A DNA stretch of 64,000 nt from Acinetobacter sp. Ac_5812 (GTDB lineage Bacteria; Pseudomonadota; Gammaproteobacteria; Pseudomonadales; Moraxellaceae). A model generated the notes under the pieces. The model was given only the letters and a program-made list of their open reading frames with translations. It was not told the origin of the DNA and ran no database searches. Below are positions 28,377 to 38,661 of the stretch, in pieces (position 1 is the stretch's first letter; each line of letters starts with the position of its first letter). The stretch is from the NCBI RefSeq assembly GCF_013072695.1, contig NZ_LXUK01000002.1, positions 62,001 to 126,000 on the forward strand. Reading direction: 5' to 3'. Both the position numbers and the translations under genes were made by a program.

Positions 28377-28931
28377 ATGCCAACCTCAGCACAATATTAC
28401 ACACGCACTGCGCAAGTTTTACATTGGCTCATGGCTGCTATTTTTATTATTGCGTGGCTTATCGGCTTTTATAGCGGTAATTTTCTTAGCTATGATGCCG
28501 ATGGGAGTTTCAAAGGAACAGTTATTACCCTACATAAAAATATAGCAACCACCATTATCTTCTTAGTCGTTATTCGTATTTTTTGGCGCTACACCCACCC
28601 TGCACCTGAACTACCAAACACCATGTCGCCTCTGATGAAAATGTTGGCGCATGTTGGACATTTATTCCTTTATTTAATGTTATTAGCGCTGCCAATTACT
28701 GGCTGTTTATTTAGTTGGAGTGCTGGACACCCTGCTCCAGTTTTATATTTATTCGAGATTCCACGTTTAGTACAAGATAATCCAGAATTACTGGCAATTG
28801 TTAAACCTCTACATATTTATCTTTCATGGTTCGCTGGTCTACTCGTTGCTGGACATGCTTTGGCTGCCATCAAACATCACCTTATAGACAAAGATAATGT
28901 TTTACTCAGTATGTTGCGCCAACCCAAATAA
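28377..28931 (+). CDS. Cytochrome b561 family protein
   Basis: A 184-residue four-helix di-heme b cytochrome of the inner membrane, likely moving electrons from or to ubiquinone. The heme ligands are visible: His16 in VLHWLMA, His53 in TLHKNIA, His146 in KPLHIYLSW and His160 in AGHALAA. It is close to E. coli CybB in size and spacing. Monocistronic, convergent to the deaminase gene. Confidence 0.92.
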   Translation: MPTSAQYYTRTAQVLHWLMAAIFIIAWLIGFYSGNFLSYDADGSFKGTVITLHKNIATTIIFLVVIRIFWRYTHPAPELPNTMSPLMKMLAHVGHLFLYLMLLALPITGCLFSWSAGHPAPVLYLFEIPRLVQDNPELLAIVKPLHIYLSWFAGLLVAGHALAAIKHHLIDKDNVLLSMLRQPK

Positions 28932-28944
28932 TTTTTGAGTCATA

Positions 28945-28970
28945 AAAAAAACCGCTTTACGCGGTTTTTT
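28945..28970. terminator. Bidirectional terminator between cytochrome b561 and deaminase genes
   Basis: AAAAAACCGC / GCGGTTTTTT around TTTAC plus C. T runs occur on both strands, and two genes converge on it. Confidence 0.9.
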
Positions 28971-28973
28971 AAT

Positions 28974-30023
<1,050 letters not shown>

Positions 30024-30097
30024 AGGCTCTCTTCACAGAAAGAGCTGTTATTCAAACAGCCCACAAAGAGAATGATAAAATAATAACAACGATTTGC

Positions 30098-31417
30098 TTA
30101 GCCGCCAAATGCAACAAATTTAAACACCCACAGTGCCGCAATAATCCAGACCATATAAGGAACTGTCTTTGCTTTTCCTGTCAGTAATTTAACCAATGCA
30201 TAGCTGATAAAGCCCATCGCGATACCATCTGCAATTGAGTAGGTAAATGGCATAAACACGATGGTTAAAAAGGCAGGAACAGCTTCAGTAATATCATCCC
30301 AATCGATATGTGTGATCCCTTGGATCATCAACACACCAATAAATAACAATGCGGGTGCTGTTGCAAAACCTGGAACCGATTGAGCCAATGGTGCCAAGAA
30401 CAAGCAACCAATGAAAAGAAATGCAACAACGACTGCGGTTAAACCCGTACGCCCACCTGCCGCAACACCTGAAGCGGATTCAATATAAGGTGTAGTTGAC
30501 GATGTACCTAAAGCAGCACCCGCTACGATTGCAGTTGAATCTGCAAATAATGCCTTCTTCAAACGTGGCAATTTACCATCTTGAAGCAGACCTGCACGAT
30601 GTGACACACCAACCAAGGTCCCTGTACTGTCAAATAAATCGACAATAAAGAAGACGAAAATCACCCCAACCATACTGGCGGTAAATAAACCTTCGAAGTC
30701 CATTTGCATAAAGGTAGGTGCTAAAGAAGGAACTTGACCGACAACACCCTTGAACTCATTCAAGCCCATTGCAGTTGCAATCGCAGTCACAACCAAAATA
30801 CTAAGAATGATCGCACCGCGTACTTTAAACTGATGCAAAACGACAATCATTAAGAAGCCAAATAAGGCCAATAACACCGTTGGTTGCTTGATATCGCCTA
30901 GACCAACCAAGGTCGCTGGATTATCAACAATAATGCCTGCATTTTTTAGTGCAATTAAGGCAAGGAATAAACCAATACCACCACCAATTGCAAATTTCAG
31001 AGACATTGGAATTGCATTGACAATCGCTTCACGAATTTTAAAGAAGCTGATTGCAAGGAAAACCAAACCTGACACAAAAACTGCTGCTAAAGCAGTTTGC
31101 CAAGGCACGCCCATGCCTAAACAAACCGAATAGGTAAAATAAGCATTTAAGCCCATTCCAGGTGCAAGTGCGATTGGATAGTTCGCAATAATCCCCATGA
31201 CCAAACACCCAATTGCCGCAGCCAAACAGGTTGCAACAAACACAGCACCATGATCCATGCCAGTTTCAGAAAGAATGAGTGGGTTTACAATGATGATGTA
31301 ACACATCGTCAAGAATGTAGTTACACCTGCTAGAACTTCCGTTCTAAAGTTGGTTTTGTTTTCGCTCAGCTTAAATAAGCGTTCTAACAAACCAGCCGAA
31401 GCATTAGGCGTTGTCAT
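30098..31417 (-). CDS. NCS2 purine permease (AzgA type: adenine/guanine/hypoxanthine)
   Basis: A 439-residue protein with about 12-14 membrane helices. The start FKLSENKTNFRTEVLAGVTTFLTMCYIIIVNP and the motif FVDLFDSTGTLVG-like region (VDLFDSTGTLVGVSHRAG) with GTSSTTPYIESASGVAAGGRTGLTA identify the AzgA branch of NCS2, proton-coupled importers of adenine, hypoxanthine or guanine. It lies just upstream of the deaminase on the same strand, suggesting uptake then deamination. I see no purine riboswitch in its leader. Confidence 0.93.
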   Translation of the reverse strand: MTTPNASAGLLERLFKLSENKTNFRTEVLAGVTTFLTMCYIIIVNPLILSETGMDHGAVFVATCLAAAIGCLVMGIIANYPIALAPGMGLNAYFTYSVCLGMGVPWQTALAAVFVSGLVFLAISFFKIREAIVNAIPMSLKFAIGGGIGLFLALIALKNAGIIVDNPATLVGLGDIKQPTVLLALFGFLMIVVLHQFKVRGAIILSILVVTAIATAMGLNEFKGVVGQVPSLAPTFMQMDFEGLFTASMVGVIFVFFIVDLFDSTGTLVGVSHRAGLLQDGKLPRLKKALFADSTAIVAGAALGTSSTTPYIESASGVAAGGRTGLTAVVVAFLFIGCLFLAPLAQSVPGFATAPALLFIGVLMIQGITHIDWDDITEAVPAFLTIVFMPFTYSIADGIAMGFISYALVKLLTGKAKTVPYMVWIIAALWVFKFVAFGG

Positions 31418-31590
31418 AACATAGCACCTGTTGAAATCTAAGATCGTAGAATATGAAATCTATACGTTTGTGTTTGCAATCTTTTTTGAATGTACACAAA
31501 AAGGTATACAAGGCTAAAAGCAATCTATATGCCAGCTTTGCGCTTGTTACACAGAAGATATGTATAAATTCGATTCCGATATCAAAACGT
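31418..31590. other. Leader region of the permease gene
   Basis: Intergenic sequence between the permease start and the terminator at 31591. It is AT-rich. I see no recognised motif, ORF or known riboswitch in it. Confidence 0.4.
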
Positions 31591-31620
31591 AAAAAGCCGC
31601 ATATCAACATGCAGCTTTTT
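31591..31620 (-). terminator. Terminator downstream of the small exported protein gene
   Basis: AAAAAGC-C-GCAT pairs with ATGC-A-GCTTTTT with one internal mismatch. The T run lies on both sides. It is about 120 bases after the minus-strand stop at 31743. The bases between hold nothing recognisable. Confidence 0.75.
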
Positions 31621-31742
31621 ATTTAATGGTAAATATTTTAACAGATTCTACTCAAAACTTGAGTATCACAATACAAAAAAAGCGTATTTCACGATCAAAC
31701 TCAGACGATTGAATCAGCAATGCTCTTTATTAGCACATAAAA

Positions 31743-31928
31743 CTACTGATTACGCTGATAAGAGGATAAATGCGTATGTTGGTTATGCTGTATCGTATTC
31801 AAGCTGTTTTCGGCATCTTGAACAATTTTCATTAGCTCTTGGCGTTTCTTGGTTTGGGCATCAACATAGGTGACATAACCCAAAACAAATACTGAAAAGA
31901 CCAAAGCGATCGCAATCTTAATCTTCAT
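31743..31928 (-). CDS. Small exported or membrane-anchored protein, unknown
   Basis: A 61-residue protein with one N-terminal hydrophobic helix (MKIKIAIALVFSVFVLGYVTYVDAQ), which could be a cleaved signal (…VDAQT) or an anchor. A short charged helix and a polar His/Gln/Asn tail follow. No family is recognised. The ATG at 31928 is preferred; the longer reading from 31991 adds an unlikely Phe/Ile-rich extension. Confidence 0.6.
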   Translation of the reverse strand: MKIKIAIALVFSVFVLGYVTYVDAQTKKRQELMKIVQDAENSLNTIQHNQHTHLSSYQRNQ

Positions 31929-32194
31929 TATTATTATCTCTATTATAAAGTTTTCTTTAATGCTAACAAAAAAGACTGAAAAGGAGAACAAAAACGCATA
32001 TTAAAATCACAAATGATAACCACATCACAATTATACAGTTATTCTAATAAGTTTTTTGCTTAATTTTCACTCAATCAAATATTAGAATATTCCAGTTTTT
32101 TTAGCAATGACATTTTATATAATTCAATAAGATAGATATAAACTATATCTTTATAACAGAAAAAACTGTTCATTTTCAGCAGCTAAAAATGAGA
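31929..32194. other. Intergenic region without recognised gene
   Basis: Very AT-rich stretch between the small exported protein gene and the receptor 3' end. Apart from a short AACAG/CTGTT stem near 32155-32172 I see nothing. Confidence 0.4.
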
Positions 32195-32222
32195 AAGCAC
32201 TTTTGTCTAGACAAAAGTGCTT
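32195..32222. repeat. 28 bp perfect palindrome after the receptor gene
   Basis: AAGCACTTTTGTCT and its exact reverse complement meet at 32208/32209 with no spacer. It lies 24 bases after the minus-strand receptor stop at 32246. It likely works as the terminator or a 3' stabiliser, although the T run on the minus strand (CTCATTTTT) begins a few bases later. Confidence 0.8.
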
Positions 32223-32245
32223 AAAGTCACATTAATGTGTTTTGA

Positions 32246-34450
32246 TTAGAACTGGTAATTCAAACGCACCAAGAAGTTGCGTGGTGTACCTGGCATCGTG
32301 TTTGATCTCCAATACACTTTATCCGTCAGATTACTCACTGCTAAAGTAGCTCCCCAATGCTCTCCTTTATAACCCACGGCAGCATCTAAACGCGTCCACC
32401 CATCAAGTTTTGTATCTGGAGCATTTGATATATTCGTATATAGCGAACCATTATAGGTCGCACCAACCTCTGTATAGATACTGTCTACAGGTAAATAGCG
32501 AATAAATAAATTACCTGTATTTTTCGCAACATTTGCTAAGTAATGACCTGTATTGGCTGACTTTTCTTTATCATCTTTCACTTTTGCATCTGTATATCCA
32601 TAACCACCTCGGATAAATACATTATCAAGTACACGACCAATAAAGCTAAACTCAGCGCCTTTTGACTGATGTTCACCACCAATTACATAATCAAAAGGTC
32701 GATTGTCAGGATCTGGACGATAACGAATATTTTTCTTACGGATATCAAAAACAGAGAATTGAGTATTCAAGCGATCATTAAACCAATCACTTTTAACACC
32801 AATTTCATATTGCTCATTATATTGAGGTTCAGCATTCACCATTCTCAAATCGACTGTACCACTGGTAAACGGTGAAACCCCCGCACTACCACCAAATGGT
32901 GCAAAACTCTTACTATATGATGCATAAAAACTTTGACTATCAATTGGTTGCCAAACAAAACCGACATTTGGACTAAATGTCTCTGAATCCGTAGAGACAG
33001 ATTGTCCATATGTCTTTGACGTAGCCAAAGTATCTCGAGTATTAACTTCATATTGATCATAACGAGCGCCAAGCATCATTTTTAACGTGGGTGTTAATGA
33101 AATTAAGTCTTGTACAAAGAACGCTAGGCTATCATTATTTTGGTGTGTATAAGATGTTGCGTTTGGTCGACCTAGACTACGATCAAATGAGGTCTGATAA
33201 TCTTTTGTGTTATATGGATTGATCAATTGATAATAGAGTCCGGCACTATCCCCACTTGAATAGTTACCCAACTTAGGCTCACGATCTTCATGTGACCAGT
33301 CTGCACCGACCATCAGTTGGTGTTCTAATTTCCCCGTATTAAACTTACCGGTAATATCAAAGGTATTCGTTGTTGTTTTATTCATAGTTTCTTGCCAAGC
33401 ATATGATTGCTTGATGTAACCTGGTTTGCAGCCTTTTGTACTATCAGTACAATAACTTCCACCAAAGAAGTTATCGAAATCTTGATTAGCTTGTCGATAG
33501 CTTAATGCCCAATGAAACTTCCAATCTGGCGCAAATTCATATTTTAAGTCAGTACGTACTGTTTGTAATTCATCAACAATGAAATCCGATGAGGTTGCAA
33601 AACCTGTTTCTCTCAAGATATTTTCAGGGAAACGACTTAATACTGAAAATGATGGTCCACGATCTGGGATACGATCTAATTTGTCGTAAGTATATTCTGT
33701 GGTCCAAAGTAATTTTTCATCATCACTACGATAAGTCACACTTGGTGAAAACATAGATTGCTTAGTACCGATGCCTGAACGGAAGCTATTTGTATCTGAC
33801 TTCTCTCCAACTAAACGTACAGCCCAGTTATCATTCACGACTTGGTTGATATCTAAAGTACCCCCAATATTTTCATACGATCCTCCATAAATACCAACTG
33901 AACTTTTTGAATCAAAATTGGCAAATTTGGTCACCATATTCACGACACCCCCACCAGCACCGCGGCCATAAAGTACAGAGGCAGGACCTTTTAAAATCTC
34001 GATACGCTCTACGTTGGCAGTACTACGGCGTACTTGCCCTCCCTCACGAACGCCATTACGATAGATATCACTGGTATCCGCACCAAACCCACGAATCATA
34101 ATGCCATCACCACGTGTATCATAGGTGGTTGTTACACCTGGTGTCCCCTGTAGCATGACACTCAGGTCATTGGCGCCATAAATTTTATATTTTTGCACAT
34201 CAATGGTATCGATGGTCTGTGGAATATCTTTTTTCTTAAGACCATTACGGGTCACACTAGCCTGATCATAATCGATATAACTTTTGATCGGATCAAGCTC
34301 GCTCATTGCTTCGATCTTAATGGTTGGCATCACTGCTGTTGGCGCCGCTGCCTCATTGGCAAAAGCATACTGTGCTTGCAACAGCATCATGCTTAACAAG
34401 CTAAATTTGAAAATAGGCTTGTGATGCATATTTAAAGGTAAAGAACGCAT
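32246..34450 (-). CDS. TonB-dependent siderophore receptor
   Basis: A 734-residue outer-membrane receptor. The signal peptide (about 1-31) ends QYAFA. A TonB-box-like PTIKIEAM follows, then the plug domain with GTPGVTTTYDTRGDGIMIRGFGADTSDIYRNGVREGG and IEILKGPASVLYGRGAGGGVVNMVTK, which is the siderophore-receptor (FhuA/FhuE/Fiu-like) signature. The 22-strand barrel ends in LVRLNYQF with the terminal Phe needed for outer-membrane insertion. The ligand is unknown. I start at the ATG at 34450; a TTG four codons earlier is unlikely. A candidate Fur box lies 70-88 bases upstream. Back to back with a second receptor. Confidence 0.93.
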   Translation of the reverse strand: MRSLPLNMHHKPIFKFSLLSMMLLQAQYAFANEAAAPTAVMPTIKIEAMSELDPIKSYIDYDQASVTRNGLKKKDIPQTIDTIDVQKYKIYGANDLSVMLQGTPGVTTTYDTRGDGIMIRGFGADTSDIYRNGVREGGQVRRSTANVERIEILKGPASVLYGRGAGGGVVNMVTKFANFDSKSSVGIYGGSYENIGGTLDINQVVNDNWAVRLVGEKSDTNSFRSGIGTKQSMFSPSVTYRSDDEKLLWTTEYTYDKLDRIPDRGPSFSVLSRFPENILRETGFATSSDFIVDELQTVRTDLKYEFAPDWKFHWALSYRQANQDFDNFFGGSYCTDSTKGCKPGYIKQSYAWQETMNKTTTNTFDITGKFNTGKLEHQLMVGADWSHEDREPKLGNYSSGDSAGLYYQLINPYNTKDYQTSFDRSLGRPNATSYTHQNNDSLAFFVQDLISLTPTLKMMLGARYDQYEVNTRDTLATSKTYGQSVSTDSETFSPNVGFVWQPIDSQSFYASYSKSFAPFGGSAGVSPFTSGTVDLRMVNAEPQYNEQYEIGVKSDWFNDRLNTQFSVFDIRKKNIRYRPDPDNRPFDYVIGGEHQSKGAEFSFIGRVLDNVFIRGGYGYTDAKVKDDKEKSANTGHYLANVAKNTGNLFIRYLPVDSIYTEVGATYNGSLYTNISNAPDTKLDGWTRLDAAVGYKGEHWGATLAVSNLTDKVYWRSNTMPGTPRNFLVRLNYQF

Positions 34451-34519
34451 AAAATTTCTCAAAAAACTCAGACAAAAATTAAAAAAATGTTAAAAACAAA
34501 AAAACGCTACAATTTTAAT

Positions 34520-34538
34520 AAAAATCATTCTCATTTTC
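34520..34538 (-). promoter_or_regulatory. Candidate Fur box
   Basis: On the minus strand GAAAATGAGAATGATTTTT matches about 14 of 19 positions of the Fur consensus GATAATGATAATCATTATC. It sits in the divergent gap between two TonB-dependent receptor genes, nearer the minus-strand one. Confidence 0.6.
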
Positions 34539-34734
34539 ATCATTTTTTGCATTAATTTTTAACTTAATAGGCCATTTCTTATTCATTTGAAATTTATGCT
34601 TCATTTTCATCTTCAAATCCAAGCTTGAAAATAATTTTTAAATCTTTGAGTTCTTAAGAATAAATTCCATTTTTCTACACAATTTTACATTAGGCTACAC
34701 AGAAAATAATTTGATCGTTTTTTGGGGGTCTAGA

Positions 34735-36807
34735 ATGAAATATGCTGTTTATTGTGGAAAACTCACTGTGCTTAGCTCAGCATTGCTCAGTATAAGTGCT
34801 TCAATGTTTGCTGCCGAACCAGTTACTGAGAGTCCTGCGCCCGCAGCATCCGAGTCAAGTCCTCAAGTTTTGCCGACCCTTTCATTTAAGGCTTCAGCCG
34901 AGCCTAAAAAAGCCAAAGATGATGATATTAGTGCTGTACCTAAAACCATCATTAGCCGTGAAGAAATGCTGCAATATGGTGATCAATCCGTCATGGATGC
35001 ATTACGACGTGCTGCTGGATTCCAAATTCCAAGTTTTGGCCAAGGTCCTCGCGGTGGTGGCGATGCATCAGGCATGCGTTTCCGTGGTGGTGGCGCACCC
35101 ACATTTTTGATTAATGGTGAACCTGTGCAAGGTGGCCCACGTGGTGGCATGTCAGTTATTGATACCATTACGCCAGAAATGATTGAACGTATCGAAGTAG
35201 TCAAACAACCAAGTGTTGCCCAAGCTTCAGTTGCATCCTCAGCGGTTATTAATATTATTTTAAAAGAACCTCTGGATACTCGTTTAAATGGCTCAGTGAA
35301 ACTCGGCTATGGCTTACGTGATAGCGGTGAACAACAATCTGAACGCAAGCAAATCAACATTCAAGCAGACGGTCGTGAAAACCAGTGGTCATATAGCGTT
35401 TCAGCCAATCAAATGTGGATGGACAACACCTCGATCAGCAAAACTGAAACAGCAACAGGAACCCGCGAACAACTCCGCACCACCAACCGCACCATGCAAA
35501 TGTTTTCACCACGTTTGCAATACGATCTGGATGATCAACAAAAGTTGATTGCAGAATTGTTCTACCGCAATATTAAAATGGATGGCTATTCATCTAATCA
35601 GACTCAAGATGACAAAAACGATAGTATTCGCTTAAACACGCGTTATGAACGTAAAGACAAAGATCTGAGTGATAAAATCCGTTTGTCTGTTGAACGTCAG
35701 ACGGAAACCCAACTCACCCGCTCACCACAAAATACAATTTATACGGATGAAACGGTAAATGAGTACGGTCTTGCCTATGATGGAGTCCGTAAATTAGATA
35801 AAGACCGTCAAATTAAGTTTGGTTTCGACACCCGTAGCAACGAACTCGATAGCAATGTCAGCAAAAGTCTTGATGAACAACGTTATGCTGTGTATGGCGA
35901 AGGAAGTTGGCGCTTTACAGACCGCCAAACAGTAACTTTAGGTGCGCGTCAGGAATGGCTTAATCGTTCAGGCTTGGTTGATTATCAAGACCAACATTTA
36001 AGCCCTGTTTTGGCTTATCGTTTTGACCTCACTGAGCAATGGTCAATTCAAACCAACTTGAGCCAAGCTTTTAAGAGTCCTAATACCGAACGGCTGATTC
36101 CGAATGTGACTGTCTCTACAGATAGCGATGCAGGTAGTTTAAATAACCCCGATCGTGGCGGCAATCCAAATCTAAAACCAGAAAAAATCCGTGCGGCTGA
36201 ATCCACCCTTGCCTATGATTCTGCCAGTGGTGGTGTGAGTGTCACGGCCTATCATCGTGAAATTAAAGACTACATAGAGAAAGTCATTGCACTTGAAGGC
36301 ACACGTTATGTAGAACGTCCACAAAACCAAGATCAAGCGACCACCTATGGTGTTGAATTCTCAGGCCGCTATGCACTCAAGCAAACTGAAGCTGGACATG
36401 CGTTTATGCTCAATGGACAAGTCTCAACGGTTCGCGCCAAAATTGAAGATGAACAACACCGTGAACGCTTAGCCAGTGATGTTGCGCCTTATAATACCAG
36501 TGCGGGTTTATCCTATAGCTATAAACCATGGCAACTCTCGACCAGCGTAAACGTGAGTTATACACCTGAATTTACCCGTGCCTTAGATGGCCAACCCTAT
36601 GATCGTACCACCAATGAACGTTTTAGCTTAGATCTCAGTGCAACCAAACGCTTTAGTCATGGCTGGGCAGCAAGTCTTAATCTCAATAACGTCTTGGGCA
36701 CCAATTATAAGGAGCGCTTAACCAATCAAACAGATGGGAGCTTATATCAGGCGAGAACCAATGAAAGTATTCCATCCTTACAGTTTAGCCTTGAGAAAAA
36801 ATTCTAA
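34735..36807 (+). CDS. TonB-dependent receptor, substrate unknown
   Basis: A 690-residue outer-membrane receptor. Signal peptide about 1-29 (…ISASMFAAEP), TonB-box-like LPTLSFKA, then a plug with VMDALRRAAGFQIPSF, an unusual Gly-rich loop GPRGGGDASGMRFRGGG, IERIEVVKQPSVAQASVASSAVINI and a barrel ending SLQFSLEKKF. The plug lacks the classic 'GPASVLYG' of siderophore receptors and reads KQPSVAQAS instead. The ATG at 34735 has GGGGGTC six bases upstream; a TTG at 34711 was rejected. It faces the flavin/PepSY reductase cluster downstream, which suggests a metal ligand (inference). Confidence 0.9.
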   Translation: MKYAVYCGKLTVLSSALLSISASMFAAEPVTESPAPAASESSPQVLPTLSFKASAEPKKAKDDDISAVPKTIISREEMLQYGDQSVMDALRRAAGFQIPSFGQGPRGGGDASGMRFRGGGAPTFLINGEPVQGGPRGGMSVIDTITPEMIERIEVVKQPSVAQASVASSAVINIILKEPLDTRLNGSVKLGYGLRDSGEQQSERKQINIQADGRENQWSYSVSANQMWMDNTSISKTETATGTREQLRTTNRTMQMFSPRLQYDLDDQQKLIAELFYRNIKMDGYSSNQTQDDKNDSIRLNTRYERKDKDLSDKIRLSVERQTETQLTRSPQNTIYTDETVNEYGLAYDGVRKLDKDRQIKFGFDTRSNELDSNVSKSLDEQRYAVYGEGSWRFTDRQTVTLGARQEWLNRSGLVDYQDQHLSPVLAYRFDLTEQWSIQTNLSQAFKSPNTERLIPNVTVSTDSDAGSLNNPDRGGNPNLKPEKIRAAESTLAYDSASGGVSVTAYHREIKDYIEKVIALEGTRYVERPQNQDQATTYGVEFSGRYALKQTEAGHAFMLNGQVSTVRAKIEDEQHRERLASDVAPYNTSAGLSYSYKPWQLSTSVNVSYTPEFTRALDGQPYDRTTNERFSLDLSATKRFSHGWAASLNLNNVLGTNYKERLTNQTDGSLYQARTNESIPSLQFSLEKKF

Positions 36808-36840
36808 TTTTCTTCCGCTTAAAAATGATTGAAGCATCGA

Positions 36841-36868
36841 AGTCAGCTTATCTTGAGCTGACTTTTTA
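36841..36868 (+). terminator. Terminator of the second receptor gene
   Basis: AGTCAGCT / AGCTGACT stem with a 7-base loop and a TTTTT tail. Confidence 0.85.
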
Positions 36869-36964
36869 ATTGCAAAATAAACATTAAAACTAAATGATGA
36901 CAATCACTTATGTTTAGGATGCTATGATCTGCATCCAATTCTGATTAGCCGCTTAGAATACAAG

Positions 36965-37186
36965 ATGAGAGCCGAATTAAAAGCTAAAATCATCCATGTC
37001 TGCGATGAAAAAATGACCAAAAAAGGCAATAATGTCGGACTTTCTTTCTATGCCTTCTTCGCCAATAAAAATGATGATCCTGAGCGCCTTATGGAGGCTG
37101 CACATTGGTGGATCATGGAGCATCGACTGGATCATTTTGAAAAAGCCAGCAAGATTAAAGCGCTGGTTCTAGCTGAATCCGATTAA
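36965..37186 (+). CDS. Small conserved-looking hypothetical protein
   Basis: A 73-residue soluble, mainly helical protein (MRAELKAKIIHVCDEKMTKKGNNVG, then AAHWWIMEHRLDHFEKASKIKALVLAES). No family is recognised. Its stop codon overlaps that of the convergent flavoprotein gene in the palindrome TTAA, so no terminator can lie between them. Codon use resembles its neighbours. Confidence 0.65.
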   Translation: MRAELKAKIIHVCDEKMTKKGNNVGLSFYAFFANKNDDPERLMEAAHWWIMEHRLDHFEKASKIKALVLAESD

Positions 37187-38652
37187 TAGACATCGCGTTG
37201 ATAGCGCTGTTGTTGTTTAAGCTGCTCCACCAAATCAAGGCCCAAAATTTCTGTTAAAGCCTGATCGACACCACTCGCCATTCCCTTAAGGCTACCACAG
37301 ATATAAACTGCTGCACCTTGATTCACCCAAGTCTGTAATCGAGCTGATTGTGCTTTTAAACAATCTTGTACATAGATTTTTTCGGCTTGATCACGGGAAA
37401 ATGCATAATCGACTTGATCGAGAAAGCCATGTTGCTGCCAATAGTGAATTTCAGCCTGATAAAGATGATCAAATTGCTGCTGTCTTTCGCCAAAAATCAG
37501 CCAGTTTTGTTTATAGCCCCAATGCTCTCTCTGACGTAGATGTGCCAGTAAACCGGCAATGCCAGTACCATTGCCAATCAAAATCAAAGGTCTGGCATCA
37601 TGCGGCAAATGAAAACTTGGATTATGACGAATATGAGCTTGTAAGATTTGGTCTTGCTGCAAGCCTTGTGTTAGCCAGCCCGAGCCTAAACCCAGCCCTG
37701 TTTCCGTATGTTGTTGCCTAACGACCAGCTCAATAAAACCATTTTCAGCCAAGCTTGCGATGGAATACTCACGCTTGGGTAAGTGCTCAAATTGGGTTAA
37801 CCATTGCTGAAAGGACTGCTCTGCTTTGCTCGGTAATTTTCTTAAGTTCAGGGGGCTTAATTGAGCGATTAAGTCAGTATGGATTGGCTGTCGCTGTGAT
37901 TGCAAAAACGCTTCAATATCATCCAGATTGTTTTCGCATTGGATCTCTAAAATATCACCTGATGACCAAACCAAGTCCTCATCACCAATCAATTGAACTT
38001 TATAAATGGGTTCACCGATACTGCCTTTATTTAGACACTGCCGATGCGCAAACTTTAATTGCAGCATTTGTTGTGAATGGGTTAAATCACTGAACTGCAT
38101 TGAAGTTAGCTGTTCTAACCCAATCAACCATTGTTCCAAATCACGGCTATTCATTTGATCTACTAAAACTGTGTCAAATAAAGCCTGTGCCTGTTGTTGT
38201 AGCAACCATTGTTCCAATCTCCGCCCAAACTGACAAAAATTAGCATAGCGCCGATCTCCCAATGCCAACACTGCAAAGGATAAATGGGATAAATCTAAGC
38301 CTTGAGTCAAGGCTTTATTGATAAAGGATTGTGCACTATCAGGTGCATCCCCTTCACCATAGGTACTCACCACCCATAAAATTCGCTGTTGCTCGGTTAA
38401 ATCATGGATACTCAGATCTTGAATATTTTTGACTACGATCTGATCATCAACTAAAAGTAGTTGTTCAGCGGTATGTCTCGCCCAGATTTCGGCATGTCCA
38501 GACTGACTGGCATAAACCACCAAATATGAAGGATGCAATTGCGGAGATGTCTTTGAACGTTTTTGCTGCCAAAGCAAGTACATCACAATAAAAAGATGCA
38601 GACCCAATAATATTGCCAAAATCGCAATAACGATCAGCACAGCCTGTGTCAT
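37183..38652 (-). CDS. Membrane-anchored NADPH flavodoxin-type reductase (CysJ/P450-reductase-like)
   Basis: A 489-residue diflavin reductase. One N-terminal anchor helix (about 4-29) is followed by a flavodoxin (FMN) domain from about 45 (VVYASQSGHAEIWA, STYGEGDAPDSA, LALGDRRYANFCQFG). The FAD/NADPH domain has the FAD motif REYSIAS, NADPH motif LILIGNGTGIAGLLAHL, then YICGSLKGMASGVDQAL, and ends RYQRDVY exactly as CysJ-type reductases do. The helix would hold both domains on the cytosolic face. Nine bases separate it from the PepSY gene upstream. Likely role: pass electrons from NADPH to the PepSY membrane protein (inference). Confidence 0.88.
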   Translation of the reverse strand: MTQAVLIVIAILAILLGLHLFIVMYLLWQQKRSKTSPQLHPSYLVVYASQSGHAEIWARHTAEQLLLVDDQIVVKNIQDLSIHDLTEQQRILWVVSTYGEGDAPDSAQSFINKALTQGLDLSHLSFAVLALGDRRYANFCQFGRRLEQWLLQQQAQALFDTVLVDQMNSRDLEQWLIGLEQLTSMQFSDLTHSQQMLQLKFAHRQCLNKGSIGEPIYKVQLIGDEDLVWSSGDILEIQCENNLDDIEAFLQSQRQPIHTDLIAQLSPLNLRKLPSKAEQSFQQWLTQFEHLPKREYSIASLAENGFIELVVRQQHTETGLGLGSGWLTQGLQQDQILQAHIRHNPSFHLPHDARPLILIGNGTGIAGLLAHLRQREHWGYKQNWLIFGERQQQFDHLYQAEIHYWQQHGFLDQVDYAFSRDQAEKIYVQDCLKAQSARLQTWVNQGAAVYICGSLKGMASGVDQALTEILGLDLVEQLKQQQRYQRDVY

Positions 38653-38661
38653 GACTCCACC

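Noticed and set aside
31418..31590. Purine riboswitch upstream of the AzgA-type permease
   Set aside because: The conserved loops and three-way junction of the purine riboswitch are not visible on the minus strand.
37350..38093. Plus-strand frames inside the flavoprotein gene
   Set aside because: The reductase on the minus strand has complete FMN, FAD and NADPH motifs, so the opposite frames are incidental.
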